DNA of 50,969 nucleotides from the NCBI RefSeq assembly GCF_001261715.1, contig NZ_CVRU01000195.1, positions 1 to 50,969 of the forward strand. Direction: 5' to 3'. The position numbers were made by a program, and so were the translations under genes. The notes beneath the pieces are model-generated. The model had not been told where the DNA came from. It saw nothing but the letters and a program-made list of their open reading frames with translations, and ran no database searches. Numbering within the stretch: position 1 is the stretch's first letter; the number at the start of each line of letters is the position of its first letter. Below, one piece after another: positions 32,013-38,347 of the stretch. This stretch comes from Dysgonomonas sp. HGC4 (GTDB lineage: Bacteria; Bacteroidota; Bacteroidia; Bacteroidales; Dysgonomonadaceae).

Positions 32013-32064
32013 TGTGAGTGTGACAGGAATCGAACCTGTAAACGTTACCGTCAAACACACACCC
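32013..32064 (-). ncRNA. tRNA-like minihelix 2 (acceptor + T-arm) between early genes
   Basis: Minus strand, 8 nt after the TAA of the 32072 gene: GGGTGTG pairs with CACACTC over the canonical 7 bp (one G-U), an 18-nt linker contains GACGGTAACG, the T-arm is ACAGG-TTCGATT-CCTGT with a perfect 5-bp stem and 7-nt T-loop, and ACA follows the acceptor strand. Stem lengths 7 + 5 equal those of a real tRNA. No anticodon arm. Confidence 0.65.
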
Positions 32065-32071
32065 TGTCACC

Positions 32072-32542
32072 TTAATTTGCTTGTGCTAACCTTATCAATT
32101 TTTCACGCTCAAGCTTATCTTTTGCTAGTATTGCTTCGAGTTTTGGTATAAGTAAGTCCATTTCATCAGTTGACATTTCACCCAGCGTTTTACCTGCTAT
32201 TTTCGGGTTTCTCATAAACTTGTTTACAGCCTGCCAATCAGTAGTATTAATGCCAGCCTTTTGCAATCTTAAAAGAATAGCTGATCTACGTTTTTTAAGC
32301 TCTCTATCGGCTATGTAGGCTTTCTTTTCAACCCTTTCTACCTGCAGTGTCATTTCTGATACAGTCTGCTCCATTCCTTTAATCATTTGTGCATAACCCC
32401 TAGGGTTTTTCTCTAAAAATTCAGGTAATGAGGTTGTAAGCATATTACTGTATTGCCATACCAGTGCATCCTTTTCAGCACCTTTCATTTGATTAAGCAA
32501 GCCGTAAAAACGACCGTGTATATTTTGTGATTTTGTTGACAT
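32072..32542 (-). CDS. Conserved early protein of Bacteroidetes Mu-like elements (156 aa)
   Basis: A 156-aa, largely helical protein: STKSQNIHGRFYGLLNQMKG, MLTTSLPEFLEKNPRGYAQMI, AGINTTDWQAVNKFMRNPKIAGK and EMDLLIPKLEAILAKD. I recognise this as a conserved protein of Bacteroidetes transposable phages and elements, comparable in position to Mu gp16/GemA, but a function is not established. It follows MuB by 1 nt. Confidence 0.75.
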   Translation of the reverse strand: MSTKSQNIHGRFYGLLNQMKGAEKDALVWQYSNMLTTSLPEFLEKNPRGYAQMIKGMEQTVSEMTLQVERVEKKAYIADRELKKRRSAILLRLQKAGINTTDWQAVNKFMRNPKIAGKTLGEMSTDEMDLLIPKLEAILAKDKLEREKLIRLAQAN

Positions 32543-32543
32543 A

Positions 32544-33464
32544 TTAATTATGATTTAAGCGTTCACGTTGAATAACTCTTTTTAAGCGTCTTTTGTCTTT
32601 AATTACAAGAATCTTACTACCATCTGAAAGGATACGTTCAATAGGCTCACAGGCTTTAAAAACCTCCTTTTGCAGTGTATCATCGGTGATACCGTTAACA
32701 GCACATATTTTGCGAGTATCAGCAAGTGTTGCACCAACGGTTTTAATGTATTTGCGACCAAAACGGCTGTCTACTTCATCAAACCCCGTTTTATTAAGTC
32801 TTACACCTTTTTTGATCTGATGTTCAAGATTTTCAGTACCCAGTGCTACAAGCCCTGTCATACCTTCAAGCTCATTAAATAAATGTATGATCATACATGT
32901 AGCTGCAGGTTTCAAAGAATTTGCCTGATCAATGATTAAAAGAGGCTTTTTGTCTGCCATTCCTTTAATAGTATCAGTTATAGTTTCAATAAACTCAGTA
33001 GAATATCCGTAACCTTTAGGTATTGTTGCACCAACTTCTACAGCTATTTTTTCAAGAAATTTACGTGCACCCCATTCTTTACAGTTTATTTTAAATACAG
33101 CCTCCTTTTTATGCCAGTTAAGGTATATATCCGAGGGTGCAGTTTTACCGCAGCCAGCGTTATCTGAAACCCCAATGAACATACTTTCATTCTTAGCATC
33201 GCTCAGCACCTCGGTAATGATTCTAAAGTCTGTAGTTTCAGTTGCAATGTTCCACCCACTATTGTCAAAACTATAATCAAGTGCCAAAGCAATTTTTAAA
33301 TACACATCATCACCTTCAGCCAAATAAGTACCACCACGAAGCTGTGAAATAGCTGCTTCTGAAATACTGCACTTTTTTGCTACTGCACGGTAAGAACCAA
33401 GTCTTGTTTTTTCATCTTCAATTAGTTGAAGAATTTCTTTTTTTTGTACATTTGTCATATTCAT
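32544..33464 (-). CDS. MuB-like AAA ATPase (transposition target selection)
   Basis: A 306-aa protein with an N-terminal helix-turn-helix (GSYRAVAKKCSISEAAISQLRGG), Walker A GVSDNAGCGKTA (residues ~98-109), Walker B KPLLIIDQANSLK and a C-terminal helical domain. MuB binds DNA with ATP, gives target immunity and stimulates the transposase. It follows the transposase gene, the standard Mu order. Confidence 0.92.
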   Translation of the reverse strand: MNMTNVQKKEILQLIEDEKTRLGSYRAVAKKCSISEAAISQLRGGTYLAEGDDVYLKIALALDYSFDNSGWNIATETTDFRIITEVLSDAKNESMFIGVSDNAGCGKTAPSDIYLNWHKKEAVFKINCKEWGARKFLEKIAVEVGATIPKGYGYSTEFIETITDTIKGMADKKPLLIIDQANSLKPAATCMIIHLFNELEGMTGLVALGTENLEHQIKKGVRLNKTGFDEVDSRFGRKYIKTVGATLADTRKICAVNGITDDTLQKEVFKACEPIERILSDGSKILVIKDKRRLKRVIQRERLNHN

Positions 33465-33466
33465 TG

Positions 33467-33509
33467 AGTTTTAAAGGCTCTTTAAAGTCGGTTCAAAAGT
33501 GGCTTTATT
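33467..33509 (-). repeat. Phased TTTAAA repeats upstream of MuB start
   Basis: Reading the minus strand: AATAAAGCCA, CTTTTGAACCGA, CTTTAAAGAGC, CTTTAAAACTC precede the ATG at 33464, with a period of about 11-13 bp. This resembles the arrays upstream of 13933, 20284 and 28418. Also includes a TGGCTTTATT box shared with 13814-13823. Confidence 0.42.
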
Positions 33510-33526
33510 GAGCTTTTTTGTTTATA

Positions 33527-35509
33527 TTAATATTGATTTCTGGCTGTTATTACTACATCTTCATTATCCCATTCATTTAGGAGAAAAGCAGATTCTGCAG
33601 CTTCGTATGCTGGCTTTTTCATAATACCGCCTTGCATAATGGCAACTTCACCGTAATTATCTTGTTGATCAGGCAATTCAATAGCTTTTATTGCAGCTAT
33701 CTTAGTTTTTCTGTCAGCTTCTACTTTGTTAGCAATAGATTTAATCTTACCCACTGCACGCAAATCTTTATTCGGTCCGAAACGTTGTGCAGGTTTTATT
33801 TCTGAGAATGTGCCTAGATAAGTATCACCGTCAAACAGATGCACCTTACTTAAATCTTCATAATCGAAGCAATTAGTAAGCTTCACGCCAGTGTATTTTT
33901 CAATCAGATCACAATCATCAATACCATAGTAAAAAGTTGCACCTTCGATCTGTGTAGTAATCATATAGTTTGATATTTGCACACCTTTATTAAGTCCAAA
34001 CATGAAGCACCACGCATAATCAGGAATACGATATACATTTGGTTTCTCGCATTCTTCATGCAATTGAAGCGGTGACTGATCTATGTTTTTGAATTTATTT
34101 GAATACTCAGAAAATGGAGTATTTATATAGCTTGTTAAAATCTTGTTAGTTTCGTTACAAGCTTTGTCATAATTAAAGTCGTTTTTGCTAGCCCATTGTC
34201 GCATGCTTGCAACATATTCTTTGCTTCTGTGTGCGTATCTGCGAGTAGATTTAATACCCTCACCATAATACAGTTCGCTATCCATCATAAACACGTCTTG
34301 TAACGTACCCCACCAACGCTCTATATTTGCTTTTCCTTCAGCTTTGTGGGTAACAGTCATTACAGTACCAGCCATTCTGAACTGTGTTTCAATAAATTTC
34401 CATTCAGAAGTGTTGTGTCCAGGAAAGCGGTCATAAATAAACTCATAAGGCAAATAGCCAGCATTACGCACAGCGTTTGCCAAAGCGTTTGTTACAGCCG
34501 TTGCACTCTCATCATAGCAATATTCCCAACCCATCACCATACCGCTCATAACATCACGTACAGCAATGATGTACAAGAACTTTTGTCCTGTAACCTTTTT
34601 GCCTTCTTTGTTGTAATAAGTTGCTTTATGATCTATGATATTAACACGAGTACCATCAATTTGCCAGCAGTCACCAGCAAATAAAGCTGATTGAGTAGGT
34701 GTATAGACTCTATATTTATGATTGTGACGGTTGTTTGCACCGTATCTTTGCTGTGTAATGTATTGCGTTTCAGGTAGTGCTAAAAAGTCACTAACCCAAC
34801 GTTTAGAAGGAAAATCACTAATTTGCGACTGTAAACACATTCTGCGTGTTTGTCTGAAAATATATGCTGCAGAATAATTCTTTTGAGACTCAATAAGACC
34901 GAATAACCAACCTTTAATAATGTCGTTATTAGCGAACTTAGCACGGTTTGCATTGCCTTTATTCTTTTCGAAAATAAGGTCAGTTATAGCTTTACCTTCA
35001 GCATATTCTTTGATCTTGTCACGCAGGTTTCGCCATGTTTTAGGCAGGTGTTTAATTTCTTGCAGTTCAACTTCTTTTGCCAACTTTTCAAAGAAGGCTG
35101 ATTTTGAAAAAGAAATACCATTTAATGATATATAGATGCTTGCATCATTGATTATAGCTGCAGCAATAGTTAACTCATCAGAACTGAATTTAGATTGAAA
35201 TTTCTTATATGAACTGATTTTTGCAGCTTGGATGATTGATGTAATATCATCGTTTGTTTCCCTTGCACTATCTATTAGTGCTGCAAGTGGTAAAAGTTTA
35301 GTTTGTATAGCAATAGGTAAGTAATTGTAAGCGAAATAATCTTTGTTCAAAATCTTCTCATATTTCCATGATACAGATTTGGAAGTATTAAATCTACTTT
35401 TAGCTACTCGCAAATAGTTATAACCAACATCAGCATGCTTTAATATATAATCTTGGGATAAATATATCTCTGAATTATAATTTATTATGTCGCCTGAGTT
35501 TACTTGCAT
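33527..35509 (-). CDS. MuA-like DDE transposase
   Basis: A 660-aa integrase/transposase catalysing replicative transposition of the phage. The catalytic core has CWQIDGTRVN (Asp ~285), FIYDRFPGHN (Asp ~360) and EGKANIERWWG (Glu ~397). A DNA-binding N-terminal part (YLRVAKSRFNTSKSVSWKYEKI) precedes it and a Mu-transposase C-terminal beta domain (around YRIPDYAWCFMFG) follows. Length and order match MuA (663 aa). Its recognition sites are probably the bipartite repeats at 4581-4609 and 37384-37492. The start lies 14 nt after tRNA-like element 3. Confidence 0.95.
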   Translation of the reverse strand: MQVNSGDIINYNSEIYLSQDYILKHADVGYNYLRVAKSRFNTSKSVSWKYEKILNKDYFAYNYLPIAIQTKLLPLAALIDSARETNDDITSIIQAAKISSYKKFQSKFSSDELTIAAAIINDASIYISLNGISFSKSAFFEKLAKEVELQEIKHLPKTWRNLRDKIKEYAEGKAITDLIFEKNKGNANRAKFANNDIIKGWLFGLIESQKNYSAAYIFRQTRRMCLQSQISDFPSKRWVSDFLALPETQYITQQRYGANNRHNHKYRVYTPTQSALFAGDCWQIDGTRVNIIDHKATYYNKEGKKVTGQKFLYIIAVRDVMSGMVMGWEYCYDESATAVTNALANAVRNAGYLPYEFIYDRFPGHNTSEWKFIETQFRMAGTVMTVTHKAEGKANIERWWGTLQDVFMMDSELYYGEGIKSTRRYAHRSKEYVASMRQWASKNDFNYDKACNETNKILTSYINTPFSEYSNKFKNIDQSPLQLHEECEKPNVYRIPDYAWCFMFGLNKGVQISNYMITTQIEGATFYYGIDDCDLIEKYTGVKLTNCFDYEDLSKVHLFDGDTYLGTFSEIKPAQRFGPNKDLRAVGKIKSIANKVEADRKTKIAAIKAIELPDQQDNYGEVAIMQGGIMKKPAYEAAESAFLLNEWDNEDVVITARNQY

Positions 35510-35522
35510 TTTTTTTGTATAA

Positions 35523-35567
35523 TGTTCCCTTGCAAGGAGTCGAACCTTGCAATAAACCGTTAAGGGA
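35523..35567 (-). ncRNA. tRNA-like minihelix 3 (acceptor + T-arm) upstream of transposase
   Basis: Minus strand, overlapping the stop of the 35560 gene: TCCCTT pairs with AAGGGA (6 bp), linker ACGGTTTATTG, T-arm CAAGG-TTCGACT-CCTTG with perfect stem and a canonical 7-nt T-loop, then CAAGGGA and ACA. The linker shares ACGGTT with element 1. The 3' end is 13 nt before the transposase ATG. Confidence 0.62.
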
Positions 35568-35793
35568 TTAGAGTTTCTTTTGATTTTCTTACAACTGTAT
35601 TATCATTGTCATCTATTAAATGACAGTTCGGGCAATAGTGCTTTTCATCGTGTTCAATCCAACCTGTGTTACTCTCTAAAGCTGCATCTTTAGCTTCTTC
35701 TTTCTTAGTGTGTAATGTCCAGCCGTTAAAGTCCTCATAAATCGTTTCACAGCCATCACAGGATATACCATACATTATTTCTTTGATATACAT
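35560..35793 (-). CDS. Small zinc-ribbon-like early protein (77 aa)
   Basis: A 77-aa protein with CDGC near residue 12 and CPNC near residue 54, spaced as a two-CxxC zinc ribbon, and WTLHTKKEEAKDAALESNTGW between them. Similar small proteins are frequent in Bacteroidetes phages. The last codons and stop overlap tRNA-like element 3. Possible DNA- or protein-binding adaptor; function unknown. Confidence 0.68.
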   Translation of the reverse strand: MYIKEIMYGISCDGCETIYEDFNGWTLHTKKEEAKDAALESNTGWIEHDEKHYCPNCHLIDDNDNTVVRKSKETLIP

Positions 35794-35804
35794 AATAGTG
35801 AGTA

Positions 35805-35951
35805 TTAATAGTTATTGTTATCTGTATCTTGTAGTTTGCAAATCTCTGCAGACTGTGCATCTTCTTCAGCTTCACGCTTCCCTTCGAGACTTGATAATGC
35901 TAATGTCAATACGATAATGATTGTTAGGTAGATTTTGTCTTTAGTTTTCAT
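35805..35951 (-). CDS. Small membrane protein (48 aa), coupled to Cro-like gene
   Basis: A 48-codon frame beginning MKTKDKIYLTIIIVLTLALSS. The ATG (35951-35949) overlaps the TGA of the Cro/Ner-like gene as ATGA. One hydrophobic helix (residues 7-21) is followed by an acidic tail (REAEEDAQSAE). It could be a membrane protein or a cleaved export signal. Function unknown; second gene of the early operon. Confidence 0.58.
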   Translation of the reverse strand: MKTKDKIYLTIIIVLTLALSSLEGKREAEEDAQSAEICKLQDTDNNNY

Positions 35952-36178
35952 AAGCTTTGTTCTTCAAATTGTAGTTGTGTTTTGTAGAATTTCTTAGCAA
36001 TCTCAATTACTTCTTCATTTGCAGTTCTATTGCCATTTAGCATAGATCGAACTGTAGCAGGTGAGTATGAAGTTTCACCACGTTCTAAGCGTAACTTGTT
36101 AACTAATTTAGAAATACGCACAGCATCACCATGCTGTTTAATATTTTCAATGCTGTTAAGAAACTTTGCTGCATCCAT
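35948..36178 (-). CDS. Cro/Ner-like DNA-binding protein (first early gene)
   Basis: The ATG at 36178 (76 aa) fits the promoter better than the farther upstream frame start at 36265, which would lie inside the divergent repressor gene. MDAAKFLNSIENIKQHGD is followed by an HTH-like segment RISKLVNKLRLERGETSYSPATVRSMLNGNR. Position, size and divergent orientation to the repressor are those of Ner (Mu) or Cro, which turn down early and repressor promoters. Confidence 0.72.
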   Translation of the reverse strand: MDAAKFLNSIENIKQHGDAVRISKLVNKLRLERGETSYSPATVRSMLNGNRTANEEVIEIAKKFYKTQLQFEEQSL

Positions 36179-36180
36179 AT

Positions 36181-36236
36181 TTTTTATAACTTTGTTTCGA
36201 TATTGATACAAATATAGGCGAGATAATTTGTCTAAA
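36181..36236. promoter_or_regulatory. Overlapping divergent early/lysogenic promoters and operator region
   Basis: Minus strand: TTTG (36240-36237) and TATATTTG (36216-36209) are 20 bp apart, a near-ideal Bacteroidetes promoter for the early operon. Plus strand: TTTG at 36191-36194 and TAATTTG at 36224-36230 form a weaker promoter for the repressor. The two overlap completely, so binding of repressor or Cro/Ner here would control both. Confidence 0.65.
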
Positions 36237-36245
36237 CAAATAAAC

Positions 36246-36989
36246 ATGCAAGAAAATTCGTCCATTAAGCGAAATATTTTGCAATTCCTCGATTTTAAAG
36301 GGATTTCAAAGTACCAATTTTATAAAAATACTGGTATAACGAGAGGTGTGTTAGACTCTGACGGTGGTATGAGTGAAGATAATACAGCGAGATTTATCGC
36401 TTATTATCCAGAAGTAAGTATTGAATGGCTTATAACTGGCAAAGGTGATATGTTGAAAAATGAACCTAAAGAGTATACTCAGAAAGAAGAGATAATTAAT
36501 ACTTTAGCAGAGTCTGAATCAAATATCAAAAAATATAATTTCAAATCTGATTATTTCAATATTAACAATCAACTGATACCACTATATGAAATAGAGGCTG
36601 TTGCAGGATTAAATACGTTATTTAGCAATCAGATAGATCAATCACCGATAGATTATATTTCAGTACCAAATGCACCTAAATGTGATGGGGCTTTGTTTGT
36701 TAGAGGTGATAGTATGTATCCTATTATGAAATCAGGCGATATTGTTTGTTATAAGCAGATTAAAGACACTCAAAACAATATACGATTTGGTGAAATATAC
36801 CTGCTTTATATAGATGATGGTGATGATGAATATTTGACTATAAAATATGTACAATTGTCTGATCGTGGTAAGGATTATGTAAAGCTTGTAAGCCAAAATC
36901 AATATCACGCACCCAAAGATGAACACATCTCACACATCAAAGGATTAGCCATCATTAAACTATCTATTCGTTATAACACAATCTCTTAA
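36246..36989 (+). CDS. S24/LexA-like phage repressor
   Basis: From the ATG at 36246 (a TTG start at 36228 lies inside the promoter) the protein has 247 aa. N-terminal HTH (ILQFLDFKGISKYQFYKNTGITRG); then a linker with Ala120-Gly121 in EAVAGLN, the expected self-cleavage site; then the S24 protease part with RGDSMYPIMKSGD (Ser156) and YLTIKYVQL (Lys200). It should keep the prophage silent and be inactivated by RecA-stimulated self-cleavage, giving SOS induction. Transcribed divergently from the early genes. Confidence 0.92.
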   Translation: MQENSSIKRNILQFLDFKGISKYQFYKNTGITRGVLDSDGGMSEDNTARFIAYYPEVSIEWLITGKGDMLKNEPKEYTQKEEIINTLAESESNIKKYNFKSDYFNINNQLIPLYEIEAVAGLNTLFSNQIDQSPIDYISVPNAPKCDGALFVRGDSMYPIMKSGDIVCYKQIKDTQNNIRFGEIYLLYIDDGDDEYLTIKYVQLSDRGKDYVKLVSQNQYHAPKDEHISHIKGLAIIKLSIRYNTIS

Positions 36990-36990
36990 A

Positions 36991-37386
36991 ATGAAGAATA
37001 AAAAAGGCGGTTTAATAGCAATTATAGCTGTATTTGTGGTTTTAATGGTATTAGGTTCAATCCTAAGAATAACAGATGAAGATAAGAAAGTGACAGACTA
37101 TGCTGATCTATCATCAGCAGCTCAAGTCTTTGCCGAAAAGATTCTAGTGAAACAGTTAAAGCACCCAGATGGTTGGGAATATGAGTATAATAAAGTAATA
37201 AGGGAAGATAGTGCTAAATATTCTTTTCAGGCTGTTATACTAGCTCAAAATAGCTTTGGTGTTCGTTCTCGCTTATCGTACCTACTCCAACTTCAATATG
37301 TAGGAACTAAAGATCACTCAAGAAGTTTGAAAGAATACTCAAAGGCTTCAAACTGGAAAATACTTCGCAACGACCTCTCAGAATGA
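36991..37386 (+). CDS. Membrane-anchored protein in lysogeny operon (131 aa)
   Basis: Starts 1 nt after the repressor stop, so it is expressed with it in the lysogen. One N-terminal transmembrane helix (GLIAIIAVFVVLMVLGSIL) precedes a soluble domain (YADLSSAAQVFAEKILVKQL, WEYEYNKVIREDSAKYSFQA). It is the last gene before the prophage end. No named family. A role in superinfection exclusion or another lysogen trait is inferred from position only. Confidence 0.72.
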   Translation: MKNKKGGLIAIIAVFVVLMVLGSILRITDEDKKVTDYADLSSAAQVFAEKILVKQLKHPDGWEYEYNKVIREDSAKYSFQAVILAQNSFGVRSRLSYLLQLQYVGTKDHSRSLKEYSKASNWKILRNDLSE

Positions 37387-37492
37387 TAACAAAAATGTAC
37401 GCATTGAATTGCTAGATGATAACAATAAATGCGTACATTGAATTGCAAAATGATAACATTTTTTGCGATTAAAAATGCTTATATTGAATTGC
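37384..37492. repeat. Three bipartite terminal repeats, prophage left (repressor) end
   Basis: TGATAACA starts at 37384, 37417 and 37451; ATTGAATTGC starts at 37403, 37437 and 37483. Units 1 and 2 are 29-30 bp with variable centres; unit 3 has a 12-bp longer centre. A fourth copy lies at 4581-4609. Such clustered repeats at the end of a Mu-like phage are probable transposase-binding sites. Confidence 0.75.
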
Positions 37493-37497
37493 CGATT

Positions 37498-37508
37498 AAT
37501 AATTATTA
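37498..37508. repeat. 11-bp direct repeat at right prophage border
   Basis: AATAATTATTA, second copy of the sequence at 4321-4331. It lies between the outermost terminal repeat (ends 37492) and the response-regulator promoter (from 37514). Candidate target duplication, not proven. Confidence 0.4.
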
Positions 37509-37513
37509 ATTTA

Positions 37514-37542
37514 TTTGAGTAAGTTAAACTTTACTATCTTTG
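37514..37542 (+). promoter_or_regulatory. Promoter of response regulator
   Basis: TTTG at 37514-37517 and TATCTTTG at 37535-37542, 17 bp apart, match the Bacteroidetes promoter. It begins within 6 bp of the presumed prophage border, so the response regulator keeps its own transcription. Confidence 0.7.
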
Positions 37543-37582
37543 TGAAACAGATTAATTTTTTTTAAGCACATTTTACAAACTT

Positions 37583-38266
37583 ATGTCTATGGCAAATATA
37601 CTATTAGTAGAAGACGATGAGAATCTAGCTTTTATGCTATCAGAGAATCTGGAAGTTGAAGGATTTGATGTACAACATGTGAAGAAAGGCGAATATGTAA
37701 TGGAGACAATTGACGAGCAACCTATCGATCTTATATTGATGGATGTCGATTTAGCTGGAGAAATGAATGGGTTTGATGTCGCGGAAAGAGTCAGACTATC
37801 AAATTCGTCTTTGCCTATCATATTTACCACAGGCAAAACACACTTTAAAGATATTGAACGTGGATTGAAATTAAGACATGTTGATTATCAAAAGAAACCT
37901 TATGGAACAAAAGAGTTGTTGGCTCGAATAAATAATCTTTTAAATAGAGTGAGCGAATCGGGGTCAAAGAAGTTTGTCTTCTCTGGTTTTTCATTTAGCC
38001 CGATTGATCAAGTTATTGAATATGATGGTCAGGAACTGAGAGTCGCAAAAACTGAAGCGGCATTTTTACGTCTTCTTTGCGAAAATGTAAATGGAGTTGT
38101 TACCAAAGAAAGTATTGTCTGGTTGTTATGGGGTGAGCAAGATGTATATCAAAAAGAACATTCTCTAAATAATTTGACTCATAAGATCAGAAAATATCTT
38201 GAAGGGAATCCTTATGTAGAATTAGTTACAATATCGAAAGTAGGTTATAAACTTATGGAAAGATAA
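37583..38266 (+). CDS. OmpR-family response regulator
   Basis: A 227-aa cytoplasmic regulator. Receiver domain: LVEDDEN (acidic pocket), LILMDVD with phospho-acceptor Asp54, switch Thr in FTTGKTHF and Lys105 in YQKKPYG. C-terminal winged helix (~135-227): LRVAKTEAAFLRLLCENVNGVVTKES, WLLWGEQDVYQKEHSLNNLTHKIRKYL, VELVTISKVGYKL. Probably the partner of the histidine kinase at 2946-4325, from which it is now 33 kb away. A second in-frame ATG lies two codons downstream. Confidence 0.93.
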   Translation: MSMANILLVEDDENLAFMLSENLEVEGFDVQHVKKGEYVMETIDEQPIDLILMDVDLAGEMNGFDVAERVRLSNSSLPIIFTTGKTHFKDIERGLKLRHVDYQKKPYGTKELLARINNLLNRVSESGSKKFVFSGFSFSPIDQVIEYDGQELRVAKTEAAFLRLLCENVNGVVTKESIVWLLWGEQDVYQKEHSLNNLTHKIRKYLEGNPYVELVTISKVGYKLMER

Positions 38267-38288
38267 TATCGTATATATATGTATAAAG

Positions 38289-38322
38289 AAAGAGGAATAT
38301 AATTTAAATTATATTCCTCTTT
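38289..38322. terminator. Perfect 34-bp palindrome, bidirectional terminator
   Basis: AAAGAGGAATATAATTT and its exact reverse complement meet without a spacer (38289-38322), with T/A-rich flanks. It separates the converging response regulator and ppc genes. Confidence 0.85.
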
Positions 38323-38347
38323 TCATTTTATGATACCATAAATGAGA

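Larger units (their letters stand above)
4332..37497. mobile_element. Mu-like transposable prophage (myovirus), about 33 kb
   Basis: Between two host genes of a two-component pair lie, from right to left: lysogeny repressor, Cro/Ner-like gene, DDE transposase (MuA-like), MuB-like AAA ATPase, early small genes, methyltransferase and two divergent late operons with Mu gp27/28/29/30/36/G-like head genes and a contractile tail. No tyrosine or serine integrase is present. Bipartite repeats TGATAACA-N11/12-ATTGAATTGC lie at both extremities (4581-4609; 37384-37492). All structural, lysis and replication genes look intact, so the prophage is probably functional. The exact ends are uncertain: right border between 37492 and 37513, left border between 4326 and 4545. 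Confidence 0.93.

Noticed and set aside
4332-37497. CRISPR array or anti-CRISPR locus
   Set aside because: No regularly spaced repeat-spacer pattern; the only short repeats are the terminal sites and the phased 10-11 bp arrays.
37543-37547. Prophage right end at the CA of GAAACA near 37547
   Set aside because: This would place the response-regulator promoter inside the phage, beyond all terminal repeats, and no matching duplication is found at the left side.
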